Assembly: GCF_003130255.1 (NCBI RefSeq)
Contig: NZ_NRCN01000001.1
Coordinates: forward strand, 372,001 to 436,000
Origin: Aggregatibacter kilianii
Lineage (GTDB): Bacteria; Pseudomonadota; Gammaproteobacteria; Enterobacterales; Pasteurellaceae
Direction of reading: 5' to 3'
Length of the DNA stretch: 64,000 nucleotides
A program made the position numbers and the translations under genes. The stretch's first letter is position 1. Each line of letters begins with the position of its first letter. The notes under the pieces are model-generated. The model made no database searches. It was not told the DNA's origin and saw only the letters and a program-made list of their open reading frames with translations. This document shows, one piece after another, positions 21,227 through 31,811 of the stretch.

Positions 21227-23704
21227 TTAAATCGAGCGTTTAATCTCAACCACTTCGAACACCTCAATCTGGTCGCCGACCTTCACATCGTTGTAGTTCT
21301 TCACGCCAATACCACATTCCATACCATTACGTACTTCAGATACGTCGTCTTTAAAGCGGCGGAGAGATTCCAACTCGCCTTCGAAGATCACGATGTTGTC
21401 GCGTAATACGCGGATTGGGTTGTGACGTTTCACTAGGCCTTCGGTCACCATACACCCTGCGATGGCGCCAAATTTCGGATGACGGAACACATCGCGTACT
21501 TCGGCCAAACCGATGATTTCTTGTTTGAATTCAGGTTGCAACATACCGCTCATCGCCGCTTTAATTTCGTTAAGCAATTCGTAAATGATGGAATAGTAAC
21601 GTAAATCGATATTTTCGGTTTCGATAACGCGGCGGGCGGATCCGTCCGCACGGACGTTAAAGCCAACGATAATCGCGTTAGAAGCGGCGGCCAAGGTGGC
21701 GTCGGTTTCAGTAATACCGCCCACACCGGAGCCCACTACTTTCACTTTCACTTCGTTGGTTGAAAGTTCCATTAAAGACTGAACAATGGCTTCTACAGAA
21801 CCTTGTACGTCTGCTTTCACAATGACATTGAGCTCTGCCACATCGCCTTCCGCCATGTTGCTGAACATATTTTCCAGTTTAGCTTTTTGTTGACGGGCAA
21901 GTTTCACATCACGGAATTTACCTTGGCGATATAACGCCACTTCACGTGCTTTTTTCTCATCACGCACTACTGTGGCTTCATCACCTGCAGCCGGTACACC
22001 GGAAAGACCTAACACTTCCACCGGAATGGCCGGGCCTGCCGCATCGATATCTTTACCGTTTTCATTGCGCATTGCGCGCACGCGACCATATTCAAAACCA
22101 CAAAGCAGAATATCACCTTTGTTTAAAGTACCCGATTGAACCAAAATGGTGGCTACCGGGCCGCGGCCTTTATCCAAATAGGACTCGATCACCACACCGG
22201 TTGCCATGCCGTTTTTCACAGCGGTGAGTTCAAGCACTTCCGATTGCAATAAGATAGCTTCAAGCAATTCGTCCACACCGGTTCCTTTTTTCGCGGAAAC
22301 ATAGACAAATTGCACATCACCACCGAATTTTTCGGCAATAACATCATATTGCAATAATTCTTGCTCAACACGTTCCGGATTGGCTTCCGGCTTATCAATT
22401 TTGTTCACCGCAACGACAATCGGCACGCCCGCCGCTTTAGCATGTTGGATCGCTTCAATAGTTTGTGGCATCACGCCGTCATCCGCTGCAACAACCAACA
22501 CCACGATGTCCGTCGCTTTTGCACCACGAGCACGCATGGAAGTAAACGCCGCGTGTCCCGGGGTATCCAAGAAGGTGATCATTTTGCCATCATCGGTTTT
22601 AACGTGATACGCACCGATATGTTGCGTAATCCCACCTGCTTCGCCGGAAGCGACTTTGGCTTTACGAATATAGTCAAGCAAAGAGGTTTTACCGTGGTCA
22701 ACGTGACCCATGATGGTTACTACCGGCGCACGGGTGACTAATTCGGCATCCACGTCACGGTCGCTCATCACTGCTTCTTCTAACTCATTTTCTTTGCGTA
22801 CGATGACTTTGTGCCCCATTTCTTCCGCCACTAATTGTGCGGTTTCTTGGTCAATCACTTGGTTAATGGTCGCCATCGCGCCCATTTTCATCATAGTTTT
22901 AATCACTTCGGTCGCCTTCACCGCCATTTTACCGGCAAGCTCGGCAACAGTAATGGTTTCGCCGATAACAACATCACGATTCACTGCTTGAGTCGGTTTA
23001 GTGAAAGCTTGTTGCAATGCGCTACCTTTCTTCGCTTGTTTGCCTTTGCCGCCTTTCACATCTTTTTGATTGCGACGGTTAGACTCGCGCTCGTTTTTAT
23101 TGCTTTCATCATCACGGCCGCTTTTTTTCGCTTTGGCAACTTTATTTTTACCACGACCACGATTTTCGTTACGACGCTCTTCCTCATCTTCCGCCTCAAG
23201 CGCATAGCTTGAAGTTAAATTGTAGTCGGAATAATCATCAGCATTACTGAGAGATTCATCATCAGAATGTTCTGCATAACGTTTTGCTTCTTCCGCAGCT
23301 TTGCGGGCTTGTTCTTCCGCTTTTTGACGGGCTAACTCTTCCGCTTTACGACGCAATTCCGCTTCTTCAGCCTTACGTTTTTCTTTTTCCGAATCGACAG
23401 ATTTAACTGCATTATTGACCGCACTTTGCTCTTGTTTCGCTTTTTCAGCGGCTTCTTTTTCTTTCGCAGCCTTCTCTTTTTGTGCTCTTTCTTCCGCAGC
23501 TTTTTGCTCGGCTTCTTGTTTTGCCTTTAATTTTGCCGCTTCTTCCGCTTTTAGGGCGGCTTCGGTTGGGATAGTACGTTTTTTACGCACTTCAACCTGA
23601 ACTTCTTTGCTTTTACCTGAAGCACTGGTACCGCTCACAGTGGTTTTCGTACGCGGCTTTAAACTAAGTTTTTTGGGTGCATTCGTTTTTAATTCTTCAG
23701 TCAT
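21227..23704 (-). CDS. infB: Translation initiation factor IF-2
   Basis: IF-2 is the GTPase that places initiator tRNA on the 30S subunit and promotes subunit joining. Its 825 residues start with an IF2-associated domain and a long Lys/Glu/Ala-rich linker (about 60-230). The G domain has GHVDHGKTS (G1), DTPGH (G3) and NKID (G4), followed by the two C-terminal beta-barrel domains. It starts 15 bp after nusA. Internal starts producing shorter isoforms, as in E. coli, were not resolved. Confidence 0.96.
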   Translation of the reverse strand: MTEELKTNAPKKLSLKPRTKTTVSGTSASGKSKEVQVEVRKKRTIPTEAALKAEEAAKLKAKQEAEQKAAEERAQKEKAAKEKEAAEKAKQEQSAVNNAVKSVDSEKEKRKAEEAELRRKAEELARQKAEEQARKAAEEAKRYAEHSDDESLSNADDYSDYNLTSSYALEAEDEEERRNENRGRGKNKVAKAKKSGRDDESNKNERESNRRNQKDVKGGKGKQAKKGSALQQAFTKPTQAVNRDVVIGETITVAELAGKMAVKATEVIKTMMKMGAMATINQVIDQETAQLVAEEMGHKVIVRKENELEEAVMSDRDVDAELVTRAPVVTIMGHVDHGKTSLLDYIRKAKVASGEAGGITQHIGAYHVKTDDGKMITFLDTPGHAAFTSMRARGAKATDIVVLVVAADDGVMPQTIEAIQHAKAAGVPIVVAVNKIDKPEANPERVEQELLQYDVIAEKFGGDVQFVYVSAKKGTGVDELLEAILLQSEVLELTAVKNGMATGVVIESYLDKGRGPVATILVQSGTLNKGDILLCGFEYGRVRAMRNENGKDIDAAGPAIPVEVLGLSGVPAAGDEATVVRDEKKAREVALYRQGKFRDVKLARQQKAKLENMFSNMAEGDVAELNVIVKADVQGSVEAIVQSLMELSTNEVKVKVVGSGVGGITETDATLAAASNAIIVGFNVRADGSARRVIETENIDLRYYSIIYELLNEIKAAMSGMLQPEFKQEIIGLAEVRDVFRHPKFGAIAGCMVTEGLVKRHNPIRVLRDNIVIFEGELESLRRFKDDVSEVRNGMECGIGVKNYNDVKVGDQIEVFEVVEIKRSI

Positions 23705-23719
23705 CTTTTCACTCCCTTA

Positions 23720-25216
23720 TTACTCAGTGAACCAACAAATATTTCTGGCAGCCATAATTAAATCCGCAGCCTGTTCCGCACTGAGTTCTTCAATATCGCT
23801 TAAATCATCAACGCCTTGCTCGGCTAATTCTTCCAATGTAGTAATTTGTTTTTCCGCCAATTTAAATGCAATATGGCGATTCATGCCTTCAAGGTTTAAT
23901 AAACGATCTTCAATTTTCGCTTGTTTTAAGGCTTCTTCTTCTGCTAACGCTTTCGCCGTAATGGCATTTTTCGCACGAGTTTGTAACTCTTCTACCAAAT
24001 CCTCATCTTCCAAACCGTCGATAGCCGTTAACTCACGAACCGGCACATAAGCCAATTCTTCCAATGTTGAGAAACCTTCATCAATTAATAATTGAGCGAA
24101 TTCTTCATCAATTTCTAACGCATTAATAAATAAATTTAAAACTTTATTATCTTCTGCTTGATGTTTTTCACTTAATTCTTCCGTGGTCATCACATTTAAT
24201 GTCCAACCGGTTAATTGCGTTGCCAAACGTACGTTTTGACCGTTACGACCGATAGCTTGCGCTAAATTAGCTTCTTCCACGGCAATGTCCATAGCGTGTT
24301 TGTCTTCATCTACCACGATAGAACTCACATCAGCCGGTGCCATAGCGTTAATCACGAATTGTGCCGGATTATCATCCCAAAGCACGATGTCTACTCGTTC
24401 ACCGCCCAATTCGTTAGTAATCGCCTGCACACGTGCACCACGCATACCGACACACGCACCCACCGGGTCAATGCGTTTATCATTGCTTTTCACGGCAATT
24501 TTTGCACGAGAACCCGGATCGCGGGCTGCACTTTTAATTTCGATTAATTCTTCGCCGATTTCAGGCACTTCCAAACGGAACAATTCAATCAGCATTTCAG
24601 GTTTGGCACGGGTAACGAATAGTTGGGTGCCTTTGCTTTCCGGACTGACTTTGTATAACACCCCACGAACACGGTCGCCGGGACGGAAGTTTTCACGTGG
24701 CAACATATCTTCACGCAACATGACCGCTTCCGCTTTATTACCGTCTTCACCGTTGACATCTAAAATAATGCTGTCACGGTTGCTTTTCTTCACAGTCGCG
24801 GTCACGATTTGACCTTCTTTAGCACGGAATTGATCTACGATTTTGCTACGTTCCGCTTCACGAATTTTGGTGCTGATGACCTGACGTGCAGTTTGCATGG
24901 CAATACGATCAAAGGCGATCGATTCGATTTGATCTTCGACATAATCACCTAACTGGATATCCGGGTTTTCAAAACGCGCCGCTTCTAAGGTGATTTCTTT
25001 GGTTGGGCTCATTACATTTTCCACCACAGCCCAACGACGGAATGTATCAAACTCTCCGGTTTTCGGATTAATCGTTACGCGCACATCAACTTCATATTCG
25101 TATTTTTTCTTAGTAGAAAGCGCAATCGCACTTTCTAAAGCTTCAAAAATTTTCTCACGTGGTAATAATTTTTCATTGGATACGGCTTCGGCCGCTAATA
25201 GAATCTCTTTACTCAT
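23720..25216 (-). CDS. nusA: Transcription termination/antitermination factor NusA
   Basis: NusA binds RNA polymerase and nascent RNA to modulate pausing, termination and antitermination. The 498 residues match E. coli (495). They comprise the N-terminal polymerase-binding domain, S1, two KH domains ([14 protein letters not shown], and [13 protein letters not shown]) and two C-terminal acidic repeats rich in LEELA. It lies between rimP and infB in the conserved operon. Confidence 0.96.
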   Translation of the reverse strand: MSKEILLAAEAVSNEKLLPREKIFEALESAIALSTKKKYEYEVDVRVTINPKTGEFDTFRRWAVVENVMSPTKEITLEAARFENPDIQLGDYVEDQIESIAFDRIAMQTARQVISTKIREAERSKIVDQFRAKEGQIVTATVKKSNRDSIILDVNGEDGNKAEAVMLREDMLPRENFRPGDRVRGVLYKVSPESKGTQLFVTRAKPEMLIELFRLEVPEIGEELIEIKSAARDPGSRAKIAVKSNDKRIDPVGACVGMRGARVQAITNELGGERVDIVLWDDNPAQFVINAMAPADVSSIVVDEDKHAMDIAVEEANLAQAIGRNGQNVRLATQLTGWTLNVMTTEELSEKHQAEDNKVLNLFINALEIDEEFAQLLIDEGFSTLEELAYVPVRELTAIDGLEDEDLVEELQTRAKNAITAKALAEEEALKQAKIEDRLLNLEGMNRHIAFKLAEKQITTLEELAEQGVDDLSDIEELSAEQAADLIMAARNICWFTE

Positions 25217-25240
25217 GTCTGCTTTAATCCTTCTCTAAAT

Positions 25241-25696
25241 TTAAAATTTCGGTACGACGTTAGCCTTTTGAATATTTCCAAACGCTAACACTTGTTCTTT
25301 TCCATCCACAATCAGCGTTATCATGTCATTTTCAATTTTCGCTAATTGCCCTTGCCATTTACGACGATCCGCCACAGGAATGCGCAAATGCAATAAAATT
25401 TCTTGTCCGAGATAGCGCTCAAATTGATTCAAGGTAAATAGCGGACGATCCAACCCCGGTGAAGACACCTCTAAGTTATATTTATCGGCAATCGGATCTT
25501 CAACATCCAACACCGCACTTACCTGACGGCTCACATTGGCACAATCTTCTACGGTGACTCCGCCCTCTTTATCAATAAACAAACGCACCGTAAGATAACG
25601 ACCAACGCGTTGGCATTCAATGCCCCAAAGCTCACAGCCAAGATCTTCTACCGAGCCTTGCAATAATTCTTGTAATTTTTGTTCCAAAGTTGCCAA
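25241..25696 (-). CDS. rimP: Ribosome maturation factor RimP (TTG start)
   Basis: RimP assists 30S subunit assembly. I place the start at a TTG codon at 25696, which follows GAGGAGG by 5 nt and gives [12 protein letters not shown], 151 residues, the usual family length. A frame extended upstream to 25750 has no ribosome site and crosses into non-conserved sequence. Motifs [23 protein letters not shown] and [12 protein letters not shown] are typical. It is the first protein gene of the operon, downstream of the tRNA-fMet terminator. Confidence 0.92.
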   Translation of the reverse strand: MATLEQKLQELLQGSVEDLGCELWGIECQRVGRYLTVRLFIDKEGGVTVEDCANVSRQVSAVLDVEDPIADKYNLEVSSPGLDRPLFTLNQFERYLGQEILLHLRIPVADRRKWQGQLAKIENDMITLIVDGKEQVLAFGNIQKANVVPKF

Positions 25697-25807
25697 AACA
25701 ACCTCCTCAAACAATAGACGTAAAAAAAGGGCGTAAAGCCCAGTTTTCAATAAATATCAAATAATTCACTATCCCTATCTGATATTCAAACAGCAAATTT
25801 ATCGTAT

Positions 25808-25834
25808 AAAAAAACCCCAAAATTGGGGTTCTTT
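25808..25834 (-). terminator. Terminator between tRNA-fMet and rimP
   Basis: AACCCCAA/TTGGGGTT (25813-25830) is followed by seven T residues on the minus strand. It separates the tRNA from rimP, so part of the transcription stops here and part reads through, as at E. coli metY-rimP. Confidence 0.8.
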
Positions 25835-25850
25835 TTACTGAACTTGTGAT

Positions 25851-25927
25851 TGGTTGCGGGGGCCGGATTTGAACCGACGGCCTTCGGGTTATGAGCCCGA
25901 CGAGCTACCAAGCTGCTCCACCCCGCG
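25851..25927 (-). tRNA. metY: tRNA-fMet (CAU), initiator
   Basis: This 77-nt tRNA has an encoded CCA. It carries the initiator hallmarks: unpaired C1-A72 (CGCGGGG...CCCCGCAACCA) and three consecutive GC pairs in the anticodon stem (GGG CTCATAA CCC). It precedes rimP, the metY position in E. coli. It differs from the copy at 62648-62724 at a single base, linear position 48 (C here, T there). Confidence 0.97.
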
Positions 25928-25944
25928 TCCGAAATATGTGGCGC

Positions 25945-25973
25945 ATTATAGACGCTTGCTATCAAAATAGCAA
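25945..25973 (-). promoter_or_regulatory. Promoter of the tRNA-fMet/nusA operon
   Basis: TTGCTA and consensus TATAAT on the minus strand are 17 bp apart. A GC-rich discriminator (GCGCCAC) follows, a feature of stringently controlled stable-RNA promoters. Confidence 0.75.
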
Positions 25974-26108
25974 GATTTAATTACGCAAAAGCCTACGAGG
26001 AAAAAGGCCATGAAAAATGACTTATAAATCACTGACGTTATTTACTCTCTCCTCTGGTGCCATTAGCTTTGCCTACATTGAAAAACATTTCTTTTTTTGA
26101 CCGCACTT

Positions 26109-26360
26109 TTAAAGACTAAACAACCAATCGTCTTTCTTCGGTGTTTGCAAATAAAAACCCCGCTCCCGAATTTGCCGTAGCACATCCAGTTTATCCGCGT
26201 TCACTAAGGGCTTATTACCTGCCAAATTGAATAACATTACAAATATCGGCTTACCAAATACCTTGAGTAATGCCTCCGGCACAGCAGCAAATTGATCACG
26301 TTTTTCAATGTATAAATACATGCCCGCTTCTTTTGGGCTTTTATAAATGGCACATAGCAT
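26109..26360 (-). CDS. ycgL: YcgL domain protein (DUF709)
   Basis: This small cytoplasmic protein of 83 residues has unknown function. It starts [17 protein letters not shown] and contains [12 protein letters not shown] and [13 protein letters not shown], the YcgL signature. I start at ATG 26360 with GAGGAAC upstream; a TTG-started extension to 26375 overlaps this site. It is divergent from minC, the same arrangement as in E. coli. Confidence 0.88.
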   Translation of the reverse strand: MLCAIYKSPKEAGMYLYIEKRDQFAAVPEALLKVFGKPIFVMLFNLAGNKPLVNADKLDVLRQIRERGFYLQTPKKDDWLFSL

Positions 26361-26445
26361 AAAATTGTTCCTCAATAAGGTTCAAGTTGCCGATTTTGCA
26401 ATAATTCATTATCATTAAGCAACTATTTTCATCGGAATTTTGCTT

Positions 26446-27108
26446 ATGGCTCAGGATATTATTGAACTACGCACAGGCCAATTTTCAGCCGTTTTTATCA
26501 GCATAAACAGTTCAAGTTTAACCGCGATTAAACGGGCATTGACAAAAAAAACCAAAAACACCCCCTCATTATTTCACAATATTGAGGTGATTTTGCAGTT
26601 CAATCCTATGTTGGAAAAAGTCAATCTAATTGCATTGAAAGACTTATTAGCAGAATACAACATTCACCTTATCGGTGTAGCCGATTGGCAAAATAATCTA
26701 CAAAGAGAACTTATTCTTGCCGCCAATTTACCAATTCTGGGCAAAGTTGATAACGTCTCCGAAATACTTCCCGAACCACGCTATTTACCCACCAAAATTG
26801 TGTCGCATAATGTCATCGACAAACAGGTAATTTACGCCAAAAATAGTGATCTGATTATTCATGGTGATGTAGAACATGGTGCTGAAGTGGCTGCTGATGG
26901 CAACATTCATATTTACGGCGAATTATTAGGCCGCGCAATGGCAGGCGTAAACAGCAGTTCAGGTTCAATTTACACACAATATTTAGATGCCGAATTTGTG
27001 GCAGTAAATAGCCGTTTTTTATACAAAGAAAAAATCCCGACTGAATTTTTATATCGTTCAGTCAGGATTTTTGCGGAAAAGGATAAATTAATTTTTACCC
27101 CCTTCTAA
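26446..27108 (+). CDS. minC: Septum site-determining protein MinC, without adjacent minD/minE
   Basis: MinC inhibits FtsZ assembly away from midcell. The 220 residues comprise an N-terminal MinC_N domain and a C-terminal beta-helix with GAEVAADGNIHIYGELLGRAMAG, which is diagnostic. The start MAQDIIEL at 26446 is preferred over a TTG at 26440. The usual minD and minE do not follow; a terminator and a convergent lipoprotein gene do. The family RSGQ motif used for MinD binding reads IDKQ here (in NVIDKQVIYA), and the conserved Gly10 region (ELKGSSF) reads ELRTGQF. The protein may work without MinD or have a changed role. Confidence 0.88.
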   Translation: MAQDIIELRTGQFSAVFISINSSSLTAIKRALTKKTKNTPSLFHNIEVILQFNPMLEKVNLIALKDLLAEYNIHLIGVADWQNNLQRELILAANLPILGKVDNVSEILPEPRYLPTKIVSHNVIDKQVIYAKNSDLIIHGDVEHGAEVAADGNIHIYGELLGRAMAGVNSSSGSIYTQYLDAEFVAVNSRFLYKEKIPTEFLYRSVRIFAEKDKLIFTPF

Positions 27109-27129
27109 AAAGCAGCTTTGTCTGCTTTT
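27108..27129. terminator. Bidirectional terminator between minC and the repeat lipoprotein gene
   Basis: AAAAGCAG/CTGCTTTT with a 6-nt loop, plus an extended T run, directly follows the minC stop and precedes the stop of the convergent gene. Confidence 0.75.
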
Positions 27130-27741
27130 TTATTTGCTTTCAGTTTCGCTTTTTACAGCGTCTTTCACTTCTGCAGCTTTCTGAGATACGGCATCAGCAG
27201 CTTGACCAACTTTTTCTGCCGCCGCATCTTTCATTTCGCCTGCTTTTTCTGCTGCAGCATCTTTCATTTCACTGACTTTTGTTGCCATAGCATCCATCTT
27301 TTGAGATGCGGCCTCTTTTGCGTCTTTAGCAGCTTCAACTGTAGCATCTTTCATTTCGCCGGCTTTTTCTGTTGCCGCATCTTTCATTTCGCCAGCTTTC
27401 GTCGCCATAGCATCCATTTTTTGAGATGTAGCCTCTTTTGCGTCTTTAGCAGCTTGAACTGTAGCATCTTTCATTTCGCCAGCTTTCTCTGCTACTGCAT
27501 CTTTCATTTCACCGGCTTTCGTCGCCATAGCATCCATCTTTTGAGATGCAGCCTCTTTTGCATCTTTAGCAGCTTCAGCTGTAGCATCTTTCACATCTTT
27601 TGCAGCGTTTACGACAGCATCTTTAGCATCAGAAACACTTGCTTTCGCCTGTTCGGTTTTCGGAGATGTTTTACCATCGTCACAACCGGTTACACATAAA
27701 GTTACGCCTAATACTAATGCGGCTAAAACTGATTTTTTCAT
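27130..27741 (-). CDS. Alanine/lysine-rich lipoprotein with three 40-residue repeats
   Basis: This 203-residue protein has a lipoprotein signal (MKKSVLAALVLGVTLCVTGC). The mature part is almost wholly helical and built on 11-residue-like motifs such as AAKDAKEA and KAGEMKDA. Three near-identical 40-residue units (120 bp each) make up its centre. The composition resembles LEA/apolipoprotein-like amphipathic helices. Function is unknown; a role as a periplasmic or outer-membrane-attached coil is inference. Two adjacent ATGs exist (27744, 27741); the second is better spaced from TAGGAG. Confidence 0.8.
   Translation of the reverse strand: MKKSVLAALVLGVTLCVTGCDDGKTSPKTEQAKASVSDAKDAVVNAAKDVKDATAEAAKDAKEAASQKMDAMATKAGEMKDAVAEKAGEMKDATVQAAKDAKEATSQKMDAMATKAGEMKDAATEKAGEMKDATVEAAKDAKEAASQKMDAMATKVSEMKDAAAEKAGEMKDAAAEKVGQAADAVSQKAAEVKDAVKSETESK
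27226..27585 (-). repeat. Three tandem 120-bp repeats inside the lipoprotein gene
   Basis: Units at 27585-27466, 27465-27346 and 27345-27226 each encode A-T-x-x-AAKDAKEA...MKD, 40 residues. They differ by only a few bases, so copy number could change by recombination or slippage while staying in frame. Confidence 0.9.
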
Positions 27742-27977
27742 CATTGCTCCTAAATTAACCATTAAAAAAATAAACGTCTTACAAATTAATTTAAGTAAGA
27801 CGTACCTACTATGTAACAAAACTTTAATAAAAGGAAATGATTTTTTTGTTTATTTTTGTAAAGTCCAACGTTTGAATTACGTCAAATTTAACTTAATCTA
27901 TTAAAATTAAATAAATTTATTTTAGTTTAGAATAGCCACAAAAAACTATTGGGAATTTATACCACACTGTTCATTGA

Positions 27978-28445
27978 TTAAAATTTATTCAAATATTTTA
28001 TTTCTTTTACCTCAGCCCGCTCATTATCCAGATGAATCTCCACAATGGTCGCTGGATAAAAACTCGCAGGATTTCGACCGCACAATTCTTTCACAATATC
28101 GCCCACTAAGGGCAAATGGGAAATAAGCAACACATTTTGCAGCCCGTCTTCCATCAACACGGAAAGATAATTCCCCACAACTCCCGAATCACCATAAGGC
28201 GTAATAGCATCCCAAATATCCAGCTTATCGGAAAGTGTTTGATCGTAAACGGAGTTCACCTGAGCGAATGTCTCTAACGCACGGGCATAAGGGCTAACAA
28301 GCACTTTATCAAATGAAAGTACGGTAGATTTTAGCCATGTTCCTTGCATTAAGGATTGTTCTTTGCCATTGGCATTGAGATGGCGCTCCTTATCGGAGTT
28401 CGCCATCAATTCTGCCTCCCCATGACGCATAACGAATAAGCGCAT
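27978..28445 (-). CDS. sixA: Phosphohistidine phosphatase SixA
   Basis: SixA removes phosphate from phosphohistidine (the HPt domain of ArcB and the nitrogen PTS in E. coli). The 155 residues begin MRLFVMRHGEAELMA with the RHG motif, and a second His lies in LLISHLPLVGDIV. ATG 28445 is preferred; a GTG at 28451 is in frame. It begins 12 bp after the glmM stop, so both are probably one transcript. Confidence 0.9.
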   Translation of the reverse strand: MRLFVMRHGEAELMANSDKERHLNANGKEQSLMQGTWLKSTVLSFDKVLVSPYARALETFAQVNSVYDQTLSDKLDIWDAITPYGDSGVVGNYLSVLMEDGLQNVLLISHLPLVGDIVKELCGRNPASFYPATIVEIHLDNERAEVKEIKYLNKF

Positions 28446-28457
28446 AACCACGTCAAC

Positions 28458-29795
28458 CTATCCGTTCGCTTTCACCGCATCGGCAATTTCTTCCGCACAT
28501 TTTTGTGCCAAGACACCGTCTTCACATTCCACCATCACGCGGATTAACGGTTCCGTACCGGATTTACGTAATAAAATACGGCCCTTGCCTGCCAAACGTT
28601 TTTCTACATCTGCTGCTACTGTTTTCACGGCATCGCTTTCTAACGGATTATCTCCACCGGCAAAACGCACGTTGATTAACACTTGTGGGAATAACTTCAC
28701 CGCATCGGCCAATTCATTTAAAGATAAACGATGTTTCGCCATGGCCGTTAAGACTGCTAATGAGGCGATAATACCGTCACCGGTGGTATTACGATCGGCA
28801 ATGATAATATGACCAGAATTTTCACCGCCTAAGCCCCAACCGCGCTCCTGCATTTGTTCCAACACATAACGGTCGCCCACATTCGCGCGCACAAATGGAA
28901 TGGCTAATTGTTTTAAGGCTAATTCCAAACTCATATTACTCATTAACGTTCCCACAACACCGCCGTTTAAACGTCCCTCACGTAAGGCTTCGCGAGCGAT
29001 AATAAATAATACTTGGTCGCCATCAACTTTATTCCCGAGATGATCCACCATAATTAGACGGTCACCATCACCATCGTAAGCCAAGCCTACATCCGCTTTA
29101 ACTTCCAGTACTTTTGCCTGCAATGCTTTAATATCGGTAGCGCCACATTTTTCATTAATATTCATGCCGTCCGGTTCCGTACCGATTTCGATCACTTCTG
29201 CACCTAATTCACGCATGACACTTGGCGCAATCTCATAGGTAGCACCGTTAGCACAATCCACAACGATTTTATAATTTTCCAAACTTAAATGTGCCGGGAA
29301 GGTACTTTTACAAAATTCAATATAACGTCCCGCTGCATCTTTAATTCGACTCGCACGCCCCAATTCGGCAGATTCCACACAATCCATTGGTTGTTCCAAC
29401 ATAGCTTCAATTGCTTCCTCTACCTCATCCGGCAATTTGGTACCTTGAGTGGAGAAAAATTTAATACCGTTGTCATAATACGGATTATGTGAGGCAGAAA
29501 TAACGATTCCCGCTTCAGCGCGGAAAGTGCGGGTTAAATAAGCCACTGCCGGCGTCGGCATCGGTCCGGTAAAAGCGGCCGACAAACCGGCTGCCGCCAA
29601 CCCTGCCTCAAGGGCGGATTCCAACATATAGCCGGAAATACGGGTATCCTTACCGATTAATACTACGCGGGAACCTTGTGTAGCCAATACTTTACCTGCT
29701 GCCCAACCGAGTTTTAACACAAAATCCGGTGTAATCGGATTGGTTCCTACTTTGCCTCGTACCCCATCGGTGCCAAAATACTTACGTTCAGCCAT
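28458..29795 (-). CDS. glmM: Phosphoglucosamine mutase
   Basis: GlmM interconverts glucosamine-6-phosphate and glucosamine-1-phosphate on the way to UDP-GlcNAc for peptidoglycan and LPS. Its 445 residues match E. coli. The catalytic Ser loop is [16 protein letters not shown] (about residue 102), the metal loop is [11 protein letters not shown], and the sugar-binding loop is GGENSGHII. It follows folP by 48 bp, the conserved folP-glmM arrangement. Confidence 0.96.
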   Translation of the reverse strand: MAERKYFGTDGVRGKVGTNPITPDFVLKLGWAAGKVLATQGSRVVLIGKDTRISGYMLESALEAGLAAAGLSAAFTGPMPTPAVAYLTRTFRAEAGIVISASHNPYYDNGIKFFSTQGTKLPDEVEEAIEAMLEQPMDCVESAELGRASRIKDAAGRYIEFCKSTFPAHLSLENYKIVVDCANGATYEIAPSVMRELGAEVIEIGTEPDGMNINEKCGATDIKALQAKVLEVKADVGLAYDGDGDRLIMVDHLGNKVDGDQVLFIIAREALREGRLNGGVVGTLMSNMSLELALKQLAIPFVRANVGDRYVLEQMQERGWGLGGENSGHIIIADRNTTGDGIIASLAVLTAMAKHRLSLNELADAVKLFPQVLINVRFAGGDNPLESDAVKTVAADVEKRLAGKGRILLRKSGTEPLIRVMVECEDGVLAQKCAEEIADAVKANG

Positions 29796-29827
29796 GTTTC
29801 ATTCCTTCTAAATAAAAATATTTTTAT

Positions 29828-29844
29828 ATTGCGTAATACGCAAT
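29828..29844. promoter_or_regulatory. 17-bp palindrome between folP and glmM
   Basis: ATTGCGTA-A-TACGCAAT is a perfect palindrome with 8-bp arms overlapping the folP stop. It has no T tract, so it looks more like a protein-binding site than a terminator. The binding factor is unknown. Confidence 0.35.
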
Positions 29845-30671
29845 TATGCATTCACTGTTGCCTGCCAAATTTTCAACGCATCGGCAGTTTCGCCTACATC
29901 ATGTACGCGCAGGATACAGGCCCCCTTCATTGCAGCAATTAACGCGGCGGAAACACTCCCCACCATACGTTGTTCTACTGTTTTATCCAACACCGCACCA
30001 ATCATTGATTTACGGGAGATTCCGGCCAAAACAGGATAGCCTTGTTCACAGAAAACGGATAATTGTTGCAATAAACGATAGTTATGTTGAACACTTTTAC
30101 CGAATCCAAAACCCGGATCCCAAAGCAGGTTCTCTTTTTTGATTCCTGAAGTTAAACATTGTTCCGTTCTCTGTTGCATAAATTTTAAAACATCAGCCAC
30201 CACGTCATCATAATGCGGATTAAGTTGCATAGTACGCGGTTGCCCTTGCATATGCATAATGCATACCGGCAAGCCTAATTGTACTGCTGTTTGCAATGCG
30301 TTCGGCTCCCGCAAGGCACGAATATCATTAATCAAATCCATGCCTGCATTTGCTGCTTCCTGCATTACCCGTGCTTTTGAAGTATCCACCGAAATCCAAC
30401 AGTCAAACCGTTGACGCACCGCCTCTACCAAGGGAATGACCCGCTCAAGTTCTTGTTCAAGCGTTACTTCCTCCGCCATCGGGCGGGTGGACTCACCGCC
30501 AATATCAATGATTGACGCCCCTTGTTGCAACATGGTTTCCACTTGCACCAAGGCTTTATCTAACTGAAAAAATTGACCACTATCAGAAAAGGAGTCGGGG
30601 GTAAAATTAAGAATCCCCATAATTTGGGGAGAGGAAAGGTCCAGAGTTTTAGTCTTTGCTGTTAATTTCAT
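29844..30671 (-). CDS. folP: Dihydropteroate synthase
   Basis: FolP condenses p-aminobenzoate with dihydropterin pyrophosphate in folate synthesis and is the sulfonamide target. I start at 30671 (MKLTAKTKTLDL), giving 275 residues, the family length; the frame is open to 30695 but without support. Signature blocks are MGILNFTPDSFSDSG, GASIIDIGGESTRPM and DPGFGFGKS. The ribosome site is weak. Confidence 0.94.
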   Translation of the reverse strand: MKLTAKTKTLDLSSPQIMGILNFTPDSFSDSGQFFQLDKALVQVETMLQQGASIIDIGGESTRPMAEEVTLEQELERVIPLVEAVRQRFDCWISVDTSKARVMQEAANAGMDLINDIRALREPNALQTAVQLGLPVCIMHMQGQPRTMQLNPHYDDVVADVLKFMQQRTEQCLTSGIKKENLLWDPGFGFGKSVQHNYRLLQQLSVFCEQGYPVLAGISRKSMIGAVLDKTVEQRMVGSVSAALIAAMKGACILRVHDVGETADALKIWQATVNA

Positions 30672-30766
30672 AAGATATTTGTTTCGCATCCGCAAGCCAA
30701 TGAGGCCTAAAAGTGCGGTACATTATAAGCGAATTTTTTTGCACTTACCAAAAAATCCCCTTAGTC

Positions 30767-31672
30767 CTAGGCATGACGCAATCGCTGATTTGCACGCCAA
30801 GCATAAGCGCTATTTAACATTAACAACAGCAATCCGCTCCAAATGAAAAAATAGGTCAAATAGGCGGATTCGTTCACCGGCGTATGCAAAAACCAAATGG
30901 CAAATAAAAAAAGCAGGCTCGGTTCAAGATAACTCATCATTGAAAATAAACTTACCGGCAATAATAACGCCGATTTTAAATTCGCGGTTACAGAAACGGC
31001 GCTAATCAAGCCCAACAATGGCACCAACAACCAATAGCGCGAATCACTGACAATGATATCCGTCACATTCGGCTGAAACGCCAAATAAATAAAGCAGGGA
31101 ATCGAAATAAAAATAATATCTAGCGTCAATCCTTGTAACGCAGGCGTTTTCATAGCCCGACGACTTAAATAATAAGGAGGATAACCCAAGCAGACCCATA
31201 AACTGGTCCAAGAGAAGGTTTGAGTCGCCCACAGTTCATGAGCAACACCAAGTGCGGCTAAAAATAGCGCCATTTTTTGTAATAAGGTTAAGCGTTCTTT
31301 AAACCACAAATAACCGCCGAATGCCATCACTAAGGGAAATAAAAAGTAGCCAACGGCCACATTCACGCCTTCACCATTCACCGGCGCCCACATAAATAAC
31401 CAAAATTGACTGCCCGCCAAAGCGCTACCCATCAAAAAGATCAACCAACGTTTCCAGCTTGAGCCTAATTCGTTGCGAATAAATGTTTTCAAACCGGCTA
31501 AGCCCATTATCGGTAATAAGATGGCCAATATGGCAAATAATGAACCTATCATACGCAAGACAAAAACATCTGTGCCGCTTAAAGGTAGCATCCACGCGCT
31601 GAATAAATACATAATGCCAAATAAACTTTGCGACAAAATACACAGCCACACACCTTTGGATATCGGTTGCAT
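30767..31672 (-). CDS. EamA-family (RarD-like) membrane transporter
   Basis: This 301-residue inner-membrane protein has about ten hydrophobic helices arranged as two EamA repeats. Segments such as GYFLFPLVMAFGGYLWFKERL are typical of RarD-like drug/metabolite transporters. The substrate is unknown. The start at 31672 lies 8 nt after GGAG. It is divergent from an Lrp/AsnC regulator 139 bp away, an arrangement common for amino-acid exporters and their regulators. Confidence 0.8.
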   Translation of the reverse strand: MQPISKGVWLCILSQSLFGIMYLFSAWMLPLSGTDVFVLRMIGSLFAILAILLPIMGLAGLKTFIRNELGSSWKRWLIFLMGSALAGSQFWLFMWAPVNGEGVNVAVGYFLFPLVMAFGGYLWFKERLTLLQKMALFLAALGVAHELWATQTFSWTSLWVCLGYPPYYLSRRAMKTPALQGLTLDIIFISIPCFIYLAFQPNVTDIIVSDSRYWLLVPLLGLISAVSVTANLKSALLLPVSLFSMMSYLEPSLLFLFAIWFLHTPVNESAYLTYFFIWSGLLLLMLNSAYAWRANQRLRHA

Positions 31673-31811
31673 AACTATCACTCCACATCAGATTAACGCT
31701 ATGAGAATTATACTAAAAGCGCCAAATAACCAATTTCAATTAATCGCGAATAATGAGATAATTTCCCAAAATTCACATCATATTTGGTAAAACTTCTCAA
31801 ACGGTGAAATT

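Noticed and set aside
27118-27699. Plus-strand frame rich in Cys, Phe and His opposite the repeat lipoprotein
   Set aside because: It is the antisense of the tandem repeats; the minus-strand product has a lipoprotein signal and proper ribosome site.
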